NCBI GenBank assembly: GCA_021799635.1
Contig: JAJZAB010000001.1
Span: 1-64,000, forward strand
Length of the DNA: 64,000 nt
Reading direction: 5' to 3'
DNA from: Microcaldota archaeon
Lineage (GTDB): Archaea > Micrarchaeota > Micrarchaeia > Micrarchaeales > Micrarchaeaceae
Made by a program: the position numbers and the translations under genes. This document shows, one piece after another, positions 1 to 7,866 of this stretch (position 1 is the first letter of the stretch; each line of letters opens with the position of its first letter). The notes below the pieces were generated by a model. That model ran no database searches. It saw nothing but the letters and a program-made list of their open reading frames with translations, and was not told where the DNA came from.

Positions 1-138
1 GCAGGCGTTGCCGCCGAAGGTGGTGCCGCTGAATATTCCCAGTTCAAAGAGGGCGCCGAGGACTACGGCGACTATGAGTATAGCCCAGCCGTAGGTCATG
101 AGGTATTCCATCGCGCTCTGCGATTTTAGTCTGTTCAT
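1..138 (-). CDS. Pilin-like class III signal peptide protein (3' part outside window)
   Basis: Only the first 46 codons are inside the window and the gene runs off the left edge. The N-terminus has a short basic stretch (MNRLK), then SQSAMEYLMTYGWAI and a long hydrophobic helix. This is the archaeal class III (type IV pilin-like) signal: prepilin peptidase cuts before the SQSAMEY segment and the helix packs into a pilus or adhesin fibre. Family assignment rests on this strongly conserved motif; the mature domain cannot be seen. It would need a secretion ATPase such as the one at 62028-63344, but that gene is far away and the link is inference. Confidence 0.85.
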   Translation of the reverse strand, partial: MNRLKSQSAMEYLMTYGWAILIVAVVLGALFELGIFSGTTFGGNAC

Positions 139-333
139 TCCAACAGTCACAAGTCAACATTATTCAACAGTTCAAAGTATTAATACATAGATAGTTTGCA
201 ATAATATTATTTTGTATCAAAATACCATCAACAGTAATCTATAAATATGCAGGCATATTATAAAATGGAACTTATCGAGGATATTTGACACTTCCGCTTT
301 TCCAGCTATGTAAAATGACGTTGTCCATGTAAG

Positions 334-343
334 CTTTAAATAT
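334..343 (+). promoter_or_regulatory. TATA-like box upstream of zinc-ribbon gene
   Basis: The A/T-rich element ctttaaatat lies about 90 nt before the start at 432, so the transcript would have a leader of roughly 60 nt ending in the ribosome-binding sequence GGGGTG. The rest of 139-431 holds no convincing ORF on either strand. Another A/T-rich stretch near 195-225 probably serves the divergent pilin-like gene. Confidence 0.4.
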
Positions 344-431
344 CTAGAAATTAGAATGCTATTGTGGAATTTAAAGGATAGGGATTAAAAGACAGGTAAG
401 CGCTTTAAGTTCGGCGCTAGGGGGTGTGAGA

Positions 432-809
432 ATGGGGAAAAATGGTGGAACCGATATAGAAAGATGCGATAGGTGTGGAGCACAAGTATATCAATTCTCT
501 AAGAAGCTTGCACAAAGCAACGGAAGGTACTTTTGTGTAAGATGTGCGGAAGAGCTAGACAGAGACTATCTTATAAAGAACAGCTGCTCGGTATGTGGGA
601 AGATAGTTGGTAAGTATGAGGTAAAATTTGTGCTTCCGTCATCGATGTACGGCTCAAGTCTGCTGCCTCTTATGGACAGGCTTGCGTGTACTTCCTGCTA
701 CGACAAGCTGCGCAAAAAGAATGTAACAAGGTTGATATCAACACAGAAATCTGTTACAAATGTTTTTAGGGAGAGCTTGAAAAAGCAGATTGCAAAGAGC
801 CTTGCCTGA
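432..809 (+). CDS. Small zinc-ribbon protein, function unknown
   Basis: The protein has about 125 residues and two treble-clef-like Cys clusters: CDRC near the N-terminus with a later CVRC, and a central CSVC followed by a CTSC. These suggest two zinc sites. The C-terminal third is Lys/Arg-rich, which would suit nucleic-acid or ribosome binding. ATG 432 is chosen over GTG 426 because GGGGTG sits five nucleotides before it, the spacing seen across this window. It stands alone between the pilin-like gene and a divergent small ORF. I do not recognise the family, and no specific function is claimed. Confidence 0.75.
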   Translation: MGKNGGTDIERCDRCGAQVYQFSKKLAQSNGRYFCVRCAEELDRDYLIKNSCSVCGKIVGKYEVKFVLPSSMYGSSLLPLMDRLACTSCYDKLRKKNVTRLISTQKSVTNVFRESLKKQIAKSLA

Positions 810-994
810 AAAACATGCTTCGCATCGAAGGTAGCACAATAAGCCACAGCTGGCAGAATATTATAAACCAACACTAGCTGCTGCTATAAAACATTCGGTA
901 TCAAATACGGCAGGAGCCTGCGCCATTCATGGAATGACATATAGCATATGAATACCAATCTAGAAATCACATGCGGCTCAGATGCCATCAGTTG

Positions 995-1237
995 CTAGCA
1001 TATTGTATGCTCTTCCTCATCCTCACCTTCGTATCCCCACTCTCCCTTCCTGAGTTTTGGAGGTTCCACAACACCGGATTTCAGGTACGCCTTCTCGCTA
1101 TCTCCTTCGTATACTGTGGGTGCATTCCTATTTTCATCTCTAAATAATTCCGCTCCGCAACCATATACCTTCTCCTCAACTGGTTTAGCCCCTTTAGGGC
1201 ATTTGTCAGTTTCTTTTGCACTTCTTTTTGATACCAT
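995..1237 (-). CDS. Small acidic Cys-containing hypothetical protein
   Basis: This is an 80-residue ORF. It has three scattered Cys (KCPKG, YGCGAE and the very last residue), a PPKLRKGEWGYEG segment and an acidic tail. Support for its being real: GGTC lies five nucleotides before the ATG, close to the usual GGTG spacing here, and a TATA-like stretch (tattatttatat-type, near 1268-1285 on the minus strand) lies upstream. No family is recognised. The terminal Cys is unusual and could be a lipid or metal attachment point, but that is speculation. Confidence 0.5.
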   Translation of the reverse strand: MVSKRSAKETDKCPKGAKPVEEKVYGCGAELFRDENRNAPTVYEGDSEKAYLKSGVVEPPKLRKGEWGYEGEDEEEHTIC

Positions 1238-1463
1238 TTTATGACCCGTTATGCTTTTCTCCTAGATAATATAAATATTATTTTTTAAACCGCCGATTAG
1301 CGGAAGGCTAATCCATTTGGAATGCATATTATTCCTGTGAAGTCAGTGTCATCAGCTTAGGCTGTCTTGGCATCCATCCCATTCGCGTTCCTATAGTATT
1401 ATTTATTGTGCTGCCTATAGGAAATGCTTAAATCTGTTTAGGCGCAAGTAGTGTTGATGCTTT

Positions 1464-2525
1464 ATGGATGTTGAAACAAAAATGGCGCTGGCAAAAGCTG
1501 AGCCTTTCGAAGAGGCTATAACTGAAAGCGATCTTAGGTCGCTGTTTGAAACAAAGGAGCATCCGCGCCACTACAATGGTCTGGAAATAAGCGGCATGCC
1601 ACACATAGGCCACCTGCTTGTGGGCGGGAAGAAAATAAATGACCTAAACAAGGCCGGAGTAAAGACACAAATCCTGCTTGCAGACTGGCACACCATAGCG
1701 AACGGAAAGTTTGGAGGGGACTGGAGTAAGATAATCAAAGCAGCTGGATTCTACAAGAGGATGTTTTCCATCTTTTGCCCCGAAACAAAGGTGATCCTTG
1801 GATCGGATCTTTACAAGGGCAATGATGACTACTGGAAGCTCATTATGTCAATGTCTACAAAGGTCACAATGGCCAGGGCCACCAGGACCCTTATAATAGA
1901 GGGAAGAAGCCAGAAGGACACCCTTCACGTTTCCCAGTACATTTACCCCATAATGCAAGCTGCAGATATACATGCGTTGGGAGCGGATATACCACACGCC
2001 GGGATTGATCAACGGCGCGTTCATGTGCTTGCTAAGGAACTGTTCAAAGAGCTGAAAATGGAGACAATAGTACCGCTTCACCATCACCTTGTGCCTTCCA
2101 TGAACTCCAGGCTGGTTTTCGCCGAGGGCGAGAGCAAGGAGGAAAAGGTAGCCGATATGAAGATGAGCAAATCAAAACCGGGTTCATTCATATCCGTAGT
2201 CGCCACTGATGATGAGATAAGAAAAATAATGAGCGGTGCTTGGTGCGAAAGCAGGGTTGTTGAAGGAAACCCCGTCCTGATGCTATGTAGATATATAATC
2301 ATGCCGATAGAATCAAAGCTTATGGTGGAAAGGAAAAGGGAGCATGGTGGCGATATTGAGTACAATGCGTACGCAGACATCGAGGCTGACTTCAGGGATG
2401 GCAAGCTCCACCCCGCAGACCTCAAATCGGCTGCTGCGGAGGCGATCTCCAAGATAATAAGCCCGGTGAGGTCTGAGCTGCTCAGAGACAGCGAGCTTAT
2501 CGCGATGCTGAAGAGCGCAAATTAG
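1464..2525 (+). CDS. tyrS: Tyrosyl-tRNA synthetase, archaeal type
   Basis: This class I aminoacyl-tRNA synthetase charges tRNA-Tyr in the cytosol. The HIGH signature is at residues 47-50 (PHIGHL) and the KMSKS loop is exact, near residue 235 (MKMSKSKPG). The tyrosine pocket segment YIYPIMQAADI and the ADIPHAGIDQRR segment match archaeal/eukaryal TyrRS. At 353 residues it has normal length for an archaeal enzyme without an added C-terminal domain. The last 29 bp overlap the end of the convergent glycosyltransferase gene. The cognate tRNA-Tyr(GTA) is in the same window at 50684. Confidence 0.96.
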   Translation: MDVETKMALAKAEPFEEAITESDLRSLFETKEHPRHYNGLEISGMPHIGHLLVGGKKINDLNKAGVKTQILLADWHTIANGKFGGDWSKIIKAAGFYKRMFSIFCPETKVILGSDLYKGNDDYWKLIMSMSTKVTMARATRTLIIEGRSQKDTLHVSQYIYPIMQAADIHALGADIPHAGIDQRRVHVLAKELFKELKMETIVPLHHHLVPSMNSRLVFAEGESKEEKVADMKMSKSKPGSFISVVATDDEIRKIMSGAWCESRVVEGNPVLMLCRYIIMPIESKLMVERKREHGGDIEYNAYADIEADFRDGKLHPADLKSAAAEAISKIISPVRSELLRDSELIAMLKSAN

Positions 2526-3762
2526 GCTTTGGAAGTACCCCGCTTTCATGCAGGGACCTCAGCGCCTCGGCATATGCATCCATCTGCCTCTCCTTGTTAT
2601 ACTCATCGGCTATTTCTTTCGACAGTGAAGAAAGCATTTTTTGCAGCCGCTTATCCGTGAAAAACTTTTCTATTTTATCCCGTAGCTGCTTGGCATCAAG
2701 CGGATTAAAAAGGTAGAGCCTGCTTCCGAATTCTTCCTTTATGTCTTCGTTTATGCTGGATTCTGAGAGCAGCAGCCCGGCACCAAAATAAGCGGCCTCT
2801 ATCGATGTTGCATTGAAGGATTCCCACAGCGAAGGCAGTACGTAAAGGTCAGCAGCGGAGTAGTAGTATGCGAGATCCTCCTCCGGCACCCTCCCGAGTA
2901 TCATAATCCTATCATCTCCAAGAGACATCTTTTCATATAGATGCCTTGACTTGCCTTCACCTACTATCAGCAGCTTAACTTTTCTGGACTTCAGGAGCCT
3001 GAAGGCTGATATTAATGTGCTTACGTTTTTTTGGGCTTCGGAAAGCCTGCCCAGGTACAACACTACGCCATCTTTTTCTATCCCTAGCCTTTTCTTAAAC
3101 CCCACCAGTTTCTTTTGGTCTATCTTCACATTATCTATCAGCGTACTGCTGTGTATTATAGTGACATTTCTGTTGTACTTGCTTGCGTTCATGAATTGTG
3201 TTCTATTTAGCGCTATAACCCCATCAAAAAAGCTGAAGAACCTCTTCCTGGCTTTTTCCAGCCCCACAAACGGGCCTGTGCCGAATGTGAGCCCTACAAT
3301 ATTGTAGTCAAAGGCGCTCCTGTAGCTACCCGAGGCGTTTGCGTGTTCTATATAAATGAGCTTTGCGCGGCCCAGGTGCTTTTTCAACGCCTTCAACACT
3401 ATGTAGTCCTGTATGGAGCTGGCCAACACCACATCCGGCTTTACTTTGGAAAGCCACTTTTCCACATTCTCTATATTCAGGCCGGAAAGCGAATAAAAGG
3501 AATAGTACGCAATCCTCGAAGGTATGCTATCAAGCACCCAGCCCAGCCTATTAGCTTCAAAAGATCTCTTTATGCCCCGCTGCGCAGATTTTGCGCTTAT
3601 GAAGAAGGCATTCCAATCATTCTTTATGTAATCGGTCCTGTATCCAATGTAGTAGGTGCTGATTCCCCTCTTCCTCAATTCATAAAACAGGTTGCCTGCC
3701 ACTCTCTGCGCTCCGCCAATGGCCCCCATCTTAGAGCTCGTATCAAATATCAATACCTTCAT
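2497..3762 (-). CDS. Glycosyltransferase family 4 (GT-B fold)
   Basis: The 421-residue protein has a typical GT4 layout. The N-terminal Rossmann half begins MKVLIFDTSSKMGAIGGAQR, with the glycine-rich acceptor loop. The C-terminal half carries VLYLGRLSEAQKNVSTLI, LLIVGEG, and the donor-binding segment YVLPSLWESFNATSIEAAYFG, which has the E-x7-E type nucleotide-sugar motif. The predicted role is transfer of a sugar to a lipid or protein-linked glycan on the cytoplasmic face. It lies 42 bp downstream of the phosphodiesterase gene on the same strand, so the two probably form an operon for surface glycan or glycolipid metabolism. Donor and acceptor cannot be read from sequence. Confidence 0.9.
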   Translation of the reverse strand: MKVLIFDTSSKMGAIGGAQRVAGNLFYELRKRGISTYYIGYRTDYIKNDWNAFFISAKSAQRGIKRSFEANRLGWVLDSIPSRIAYYSFYSLSGLNIENVEKWLSKVKPDVVLASSIQDYIVLKALKKHLGRAKLIYIEHANASGSYRSAFDYNIVGLTFGTGPFVGLEKARKRFFSFFDGVIALNRTQFMNASKYNRNVTIIHSSTLIDNVKIDQKKLVGFKKRLGIEKDGVVLYLGRLSEAQKNVSTLISAFRLLKSRKVKLLIVGEGKSRHLYEKMSLGDDRIMILGRVPEEDLAYYYSAADLYVLPSLWESFNATSIEAAYFGAGLLLSESSINEDIKEEFGSRLYLFNPLDAKQLRDKIEKFFTDKRLQKMLSSLSKEIADEYNKERQMDAYAEALRSLHESGVLPKPNLRSSASR

Positions 3763-3804
3763 ATTCTTACCTGATCAAAGCCAACGGGCTTTGGTTTGTT
3801 GCAG

Positions 3805-5340
3805 TCACTGGAATATTGCGCTATACCTACTGTCATTGTGCGGGTTGAGCCCAAAATACCTCATTATTGTTGGCTGCACATTGTAAACATAAAGCTTCTT
3901 TCTGCTTATCTTCCCGTAGTCAATACTCCTATTGTAGCTCATCACGCCGAATATGCCGTTGCGCTGGTGATCGCCGCTTTTGGCCATCTCCGGATCTATA
4001 GTAAGCCCGCCGCTCTTAAGATAACCAAATGCATCCAGTATGTATCCATCACGTATCTCAGCGAATATGTCAGGGGCTATGAAAAGCTTTGTGCCCTCAT
4101 AGTATTCATCGGCGTCCCAAACGTTTATTATTAGTTTTTTCCCGTCTTTATCCTTTATCTTCGCGAGGTCTTCCATTAGCCTCTTTTTGATACGTGGTCT
4201 CTCCATTTTGGTAACTATACCACTTTCAAACCTGTTGTCGTTTATGAAAATAGTGGTTACCGGGCAGTTGGCTATGCTAGCGAAAGCCACGGTTTTTTTC
4301 ATGTCATAATCAAAATCATGTATCCTAGTGTAGTCTTCGGGGGATGTGCCAGACAGCATCTTCGATATGGTAGACTTGGCGATCCCCTTTAGCGATGGAG
4401 GCAGCTTGTCATAAAGCAGCTTCCTTGATCCGCTCTTGCTTACAGAGCTTAGGAGCTTCTCCCTTACCACGTACCTCATCACTCCCTTATTTGTATTTAT
4501 GCCCTCTTCTATCGCCTTTGTAAAAGCCGCATATTTTTTGTGGACAAGCCAGCCGTTCATAAGAAACTTTTTCTCTATGGGCTGCGCCCCGTGGTCTGAA
4601 ACCACCATAACCGTTGACCTCTCACGGCGCGCCCTCTCTTCAACCCAGAGCATAAAATCAGATATTGACTCGTACAGCGGCAGTATATAATCGCGCCATC
4701 TTTGATTGTTTAGCGAGAAGTGCTGCAGCCTGTCCTGCTCGGTAAAGCAGATAAAAGACAGGTCATACTCATTATTATTGATCAGCTCCTTTGACATGCG
4801 GCTCCTAGTATCGATCGATTCTTTGTAGATGGACGAGGCCTTTTGCAGCGATACCTCGCCGCTTTTCATTTTTGTCTCTATTTCAGGCTCACCATTGTAG
4901 TGATACTTGTCCGCAATGGCCTTTATCCTCTTGGAACTGCACTTGGATTGCAGCGGGAATCCGGTAATCATGTCTACGTTTGGCTCTGTTGACGGTTCAA
5001 CGAGCATTGCCGGCGTAATGACAAGGCTCTTCAGGCCATTCTGCGAGAGTGAATCCCAGAACGGCGCCTTTATTTTTGGATCGTAGTATACCACGCTCTT
5101 CGTGTAGTTGGGTTCCATCTTCAGGAATTCTGGCACCCCGTGCTCCCCTGGCCTGAATCCGGTGTATATGCTTGGCCATGAGGGCCCTGTCATAGGCGGC
5201 ATTGTTGATTCCATGTTGGTTAAGGCACCATTTTTAATAAATTCCTCGAACCCACCCATCCTGCCGCGTTTGCAAAAATTCTGTATAATCCACAATGGCG
5301 CCGAGTCTATCCCTATCAAATAAAGCTTTTCTGCTTTTAT
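3805..5340 (-). CDS. Alkaline-phosphatase-superfamily phosphodiesterase, possible AUA start
   Basis: The protein resembles type I phosphodiesterase/nucleotide pyrophosphatases. The first metal-site strand is LIGIDSAPLW, the nucleophile region is TMPPMTGPSWPSIYTGF (Thr expected as nucleophile), and further metal ligands appear as VVSDHGAQP and SGDHQRNGIFG. No signal peptide or membrane helix is seen, so it is probably cytosolic. The first usual start is TTG at 5319, but that cuts into the first beta strand. Seven codons upstream an ATA at 5340 lies exactly five nucleotides after GGTG (5349-5346) and restores IKAEKLYLIGID. The coordinates follow that choice; TTG 5319 is the conservative alternative. 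It likely works with the glycosyltransferase downstream. Confidence 0.85.
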   Translation of the reverse strand: MKAEKLYLIGIDSAPLWIIQNFCKRGRMGGFEEFIKNGALTNMESTMPPMTGPSWPSIYTGFRPGEHGVPEFLKMEPNYTKSVVYYDPKIKAPFWDSLSQNGLKSLVITPAMLVEPSTEPNVDMITGFPLQSKCSSKRIKAIADKYHYNGEPEIETKMKSGEVSLQKASSIYKESIDTRSRMSKELINNNEYDLSFICFTEQDRLQHFSLNNQRWRDYILPLYESISDFMLWVEERARRERSTVMVVSDHGAQPIEKKFLMNGWLVHKKYAAFTKAIEEGINTNKGVMRYVVREKLLSSVSKSGSRKLLYDKLPPSLKGIAKSTISKMLSGTSPEDYTRIHDFDYDMKKTVAFASIANCPVTTIFINDNRFESGIVTKMERPRIKKRLMEDLAKIKDKDGKKLIINVWDADEYYEGTKLFIAPDIFAEIRDGYILDAFGYLKSGGLTIDPEMAKSGDHQRNGIFGVMSYNRSIDYGKISRKKLYVYNVQPTIMRYFGLNPHNDSRYSAIFQ

Positions 5341-5644
5341 TGTATCACCATCTGCAGCTGGACATGCCGCTATGTCAATACGGTAAGCTGTTTACAATAT
5401 AAATGTGACAATAGGATTATAACTTAATCGCTATAAAACATGCAAAGCCGGGCTTCAATGCTGAGATTCAATCCGAAGAGCAGCTGCGCAGTGGGAGGCC
5501 TAGCAAAAGGTTTATAAATGTTCCTAAATTTTCGTAAGAACATATAAATATCAATTCGCACCATAATCCTTTGCGTTTGTTGCAAAAGACCAGTGCCTTG
5601 TTTAGGCAAACCATTATTTATATTATTATTAGAATTTTAAACGT
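5341..5644. other. Intergenic region with promoter-like elements
   Basis: No supported gene lies here. It holds the GGTG ribosome-binding site of the minus-strand phosphodiesterase, A/T-rich TATA-like stretches near 5510-5520 and 5538-5547, and one at about 5613-5622 (attatttatatt) at the right distance to drive tRNA-Leu. A weak hairpin TGCC/GGCA occurs near 5590-5605. A short untranslated RNA from the 5510 box is possible but unsupported. Confidence 0.4.
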
Positions 5645-5740
5645 GCAGGGATGGCGGAGCTTGGTCAAACGCGACGGACTCAAGATCCGTTGGCTTAGGC
5701 CTACGGGAGTTCAAAATTTGAACAAATCTCCCTCCCTGCA
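5645..5740 (+). tRNA. tRNA-Leu(CAA) with an 11-nt insertion in the T-loop
   Basis: The acceptor stem GCAGGGA (5645-5651) pairs with TCCCTGC (5733-5739) and A is the discriminator. The anticodon stem is ACGGA/TCCGT with loop CTCAAGA, giving anticodon CAA at 5681-5683. A long variable arm (5691-5704) fits a class II leucine tRNA. The T-stem GGGAG (5705-5709)/CTCCC (5728-5732) encloses 18 nt instead of 7. Removing 11 nt restores TTCAAAT, so a minimal non-canonical intron in the T-loop is the best reading. CCA is not encoded. A TATA-like box lies about 25-30 bp upstream. Confidence 0.9.
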
Positions 5741-5759
5741 TTTTGGGTATGGTGAATAA

Positions 5760-6431
5760 ATGGCAAATGACAAAAAAAGAAGTAAATCAAATACAAAACA
5801 AAAAAGACCCAAGCTCAAGGAAGCCAAGATGTTTGACATACCAAACTATGCGCAGACGGAGGAATTTACTAGCTCTGCGGCTTCGGCTTTGATGGTGCTC
5901 AAGTTCATAAACAAGAAAACTTCCCTAAAGAAAGAGGCAGAATTCGACATCTGGCAGGAAGCGGTAAGTGGCAGCGTATGGCACGGATCCAGATACGGGC
6001 TTGCCTACGCTCTTGCCAAGCGCGGCGCCAAAGTCCAAATATTCTGCAATGTAAAGGATGAGGGATACGAAAAGAAGCTGGCGGTGTACGAAGGCATAAA
6101 TCTAGATACCTTGAGCGCATCTTTCAATGAGATAAGGGAGAAGGCCAAGAGTTTCCACATAAAGGAAAACTACGCCACGGCGAGCATAAACACAATAAAA
6201 AAAGTGCTGAATTCCAGGAAGATACCGATAGTGCTAGTTAACGCAAACATAATAAACCCATATCTAGAGAGTTCACCGCACTGGGTAGTGGTTAAGGGAT
6301 ACGACAAGGACACATTCTATATAAATGACCCATATTCCGACAGCACTGTAACGATGGAACCTGATGCATTCAAGAGTGCAATAGGTTATGAAAACGAGTT
6401 CCATATGATAGCTGTAGATTCCAGGAAGTAA
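5760..6431 (+). CDS. Peptidase C39-like fold protein with Ser in place of catalytic Cys
   Basis: A basic, disordered N-terminus (about 23 residues) is followed by a papain-like C39_2-type domain. The segment FDIPNYAQTEEFTSSAASAL aligns with the family pattern Q-x4-T-C-G-P-A, but residue 38 is Ser where the nucleophilic Cys should be. The conserved His (SPHWVVVKGY) and Asp (INDPYSD) remain. Without Cys it may be a pseudo-protease that binds peptides, or a Ser variant; sequence alone cannot decide. ATG 5760 follows GGTG by five nucleotides and starts 19 bp after the tRNA. An intact-Cys relative lies at 9878, beyond the ABC-2 exporter. Confidence 0.7.
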   Translation: MANDKKRSKSNTKQKRPKLKEAKMFDIPNYAQTEEFTSSAASALMVLKFINKKTSLKKEAEFDIWQEAVSGSVWHGSRYGLAYALAKRGAKVQIFCNVKDEGYEKKLAVYEGINLDTLSASFNEIREKAKSFHIKENYATASINTIKKVLNSRKIPIVLVNANIINPYLESSPHWVVVKGYDKDTFYINDPYSDSTVTMEPDAFKSAIGYENEFHMIAVDSRK

Positions 6432-6474
6432 AGCACCACTTCATTATCGCTCATCTTTACATTTTCCTTGCCCA

Positions 6475-6558
6475 TCAGTTCTTCCTTCTAAGGGCGTGCA
6501 GGGCCTTGCCTAAAATCTGCTTGTGCGTTTTCTTGCCTATTTTGAGCCCCTTGGTCAT
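6475..6558 (-). pseudogene. Possible gene remnant: 27-codon basic ORF
   Basis: The ORF reads MTKGLKIGKKTH followed by KQILGKALHALRRKN and a stop. The amino-acid make-up (Lys/Arg-rich amphipathic helix) looks like a real protein end. There is no GGTG before the ATG and a stop lies just upstream in frame, so it may be the surviving tail of a broken gene rather than an independent small protein. Confidence is low. Confidence 0.2.
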
Positions 6559-6720
6559 GCTGAAGCAGGAGGTAGGGGGAACTCAAGAAATCGACGATAT
6601 TAGGATACCATGTGAAATTTCCGATAATGTGCTGGATTGGTGCTAAGGTCGATACTCGAAGGGATGCAAGCGCATCCCGTGGCGTCGGAACTGCGAGGCA
6701 AAGGTCAGCCAACAGAAATC

Positions 6721-6730
6721 TATAAATATT
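6721..6730 (+). promoter_or_regulatory. TATA box of the ABC-2 exporter operon
   Basis: The element tataaatatt is the only strong archaeal TATA-like sequence upstream of the three-gene exporter operon. Transcription should begin near 6755, giving a leader of about 110 nt. Confidence 0.45.
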
Positions 6731-6866
6731 GCTTGCGACGTAATATATTAGGTGTCTGCTATGGAGAAAATATCTTATCCTAATGCCTGATATTTAGCGG
6801 ACGCTTGATGCCCTGGCTATTTATTCCCTTTTCAGAGACGGTGTAGGGCAAAACAGGCATGATGTC

Positions 6867-7862
6867 ATGCACGCGAGCAATAATGATGCCATAATAGAGG
6901 TTAAGAACGTAAGGAAAAGGTTCAAGACCTACAAAGTCAGAGGCAGCGGAGCCCTGGGCATACTGTTCAACAGGCAACATTTTTACAAGAAGGCGCTGCA
7001 GGGCGTGAGCATCACTGTAAAGAGCGGCGAGATAGTCGCGCTGCTCGGCAAGAACGGGAGCGGCAAGTCCACCCTAATTAAGATAATGACCGGCATAATA
7101 CATCCAGACAGCGGCGACGTGAGGCTCTTCGGCATGCGCCCGTGGGAGGACAGGATAAAGATAGCATCGCAGATAGGCGTAGTGCTCGGCGCGACCCACT
7201 CCCAGTTATATTGGGATCTGCCGCCTTTCGATACCTTCCTTCTCATGAAGGAAATATATGGCATAGATGACAAGACGTTCCGCGCCAGGCTCCGCCATTT
7301 TGTGGAGCTGCTGGAAATAAAGGACGTCTACAATAGGCAGACAAGGACGCTTTCCCTAGGGGAGCGCATGAAGTGCGAGCTCCTTTCACAGATACTACAC
7401 ATGCCGAGGATAGTCTTCATGGACGAGCCCACAATAGGTGTCGACCTGCCGTCAAGGCTTGCACTAAAGGAGGCGATGAATAAGATAAGGGCCGAGAACG
7501 GCACCACCTTCATGATAACCACCCATGTGGTGGAGGACGTGACAGACGTGGACAGGATAATACTCATGGACAGGGGGAGGGTGCTGTTCGATGACACGCA
7601 GGAGCGCCTACGGTCCCTTTTCGCGAAGGGACTGCACGTCACAGTATATTCCAGGGTAGACCTATTGGGGAAATGCAAGAGATACGGCAACATCACAGAA
7701 GTAGGCCCAGGGTTTGTGAAGTTCACCATAAAGCCATCAATCCTGAAGAGGCGCAGCTTCCAGAACTTTATCACAGGGAGCAAGGTGAGCGACTTCAGGA
7801 TAAGCGAGCCCACCATGGGTGAGCTGCTCAGGTCCCTGTACAGCAGGGCAAGGAGAAGATGA
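6867..7862 (+). CDS. ABC-2 type exporter, ATP-binding subunit
   Basis: This 331-residue ABC ATPase has Walker A ALLGKNGSGKSTLIK (about residues 58-72), a shortened signature LSLGERMKCELL, Walker B RIVFMDEPTIGVD and the switch His in ITTHVVEDV. The extended N-terminus with the KRFKTYKVRGSGALG insert, and the two DUF990-like permeases that follow, match the COG4586/4587/3694 exporter group. It powers export through the 7867 and 8672 permeases, probably as one ATPase dimer with a heteromeric channel. The substrate is unknown. C39-fold genes lie on both sides of the operon. Confidence 0.93.
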   Translation: MHASNNDAIIEVKNVRKRFKTYKVRGSGALGILFNRQHFYKKALQGVSITVKSGEIVALLGKNGSGKSTLIKIMTGIIHPDSGDVRLFGMRPWEDRIKIASQIGVVLGATHSQLYWDLPPFDTFLLMKEIYGIDDKTFRARLRHFVELLEIKDVYNRQTRTLSLGERMKCELLSQILHMPRIVFMDEPTIGVDLPSRLALKEAMNKIRAENGTTFMITTHVVEDVTDVDRIILMDRGRVLFDDTQERLRSLFAKGLHVTVYSRVDLLGKCKRYGNITEVGPGFVKFTIKPSILKRRSFQNFITGSKVSDFRISEPTMGELLRSLYSRARRR

Positions 7863-7866
7863 TTGT

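Larger units (their letters stand above)
6432..6866. other. 435-bp intergenic region with hairpin, ORF remnant and exporter promoter
   Basis: No confident gene. The minus strand holds a 27-codon ORF (listed separately) that reads like a detached basic C-terminus. A perfect 7-bp hairpin, GGGATGC/GCATCCC, lies at about 6661-6678. A TATA box at 6721-6730 is placed to start the ABC-2 exporter transcript, leaving a leader of about 110 nt before 6867. The region could hold an untranslated RNA or a decayed gene. Confidence 0.4.

Noticed and set aside
6488-6712. 74-codon minus-strand ORF in the gap before the exporter
   Set aside because: It has no ribosome site, odd composition and no recognisable pattern; it overlaps a strong hairpin.
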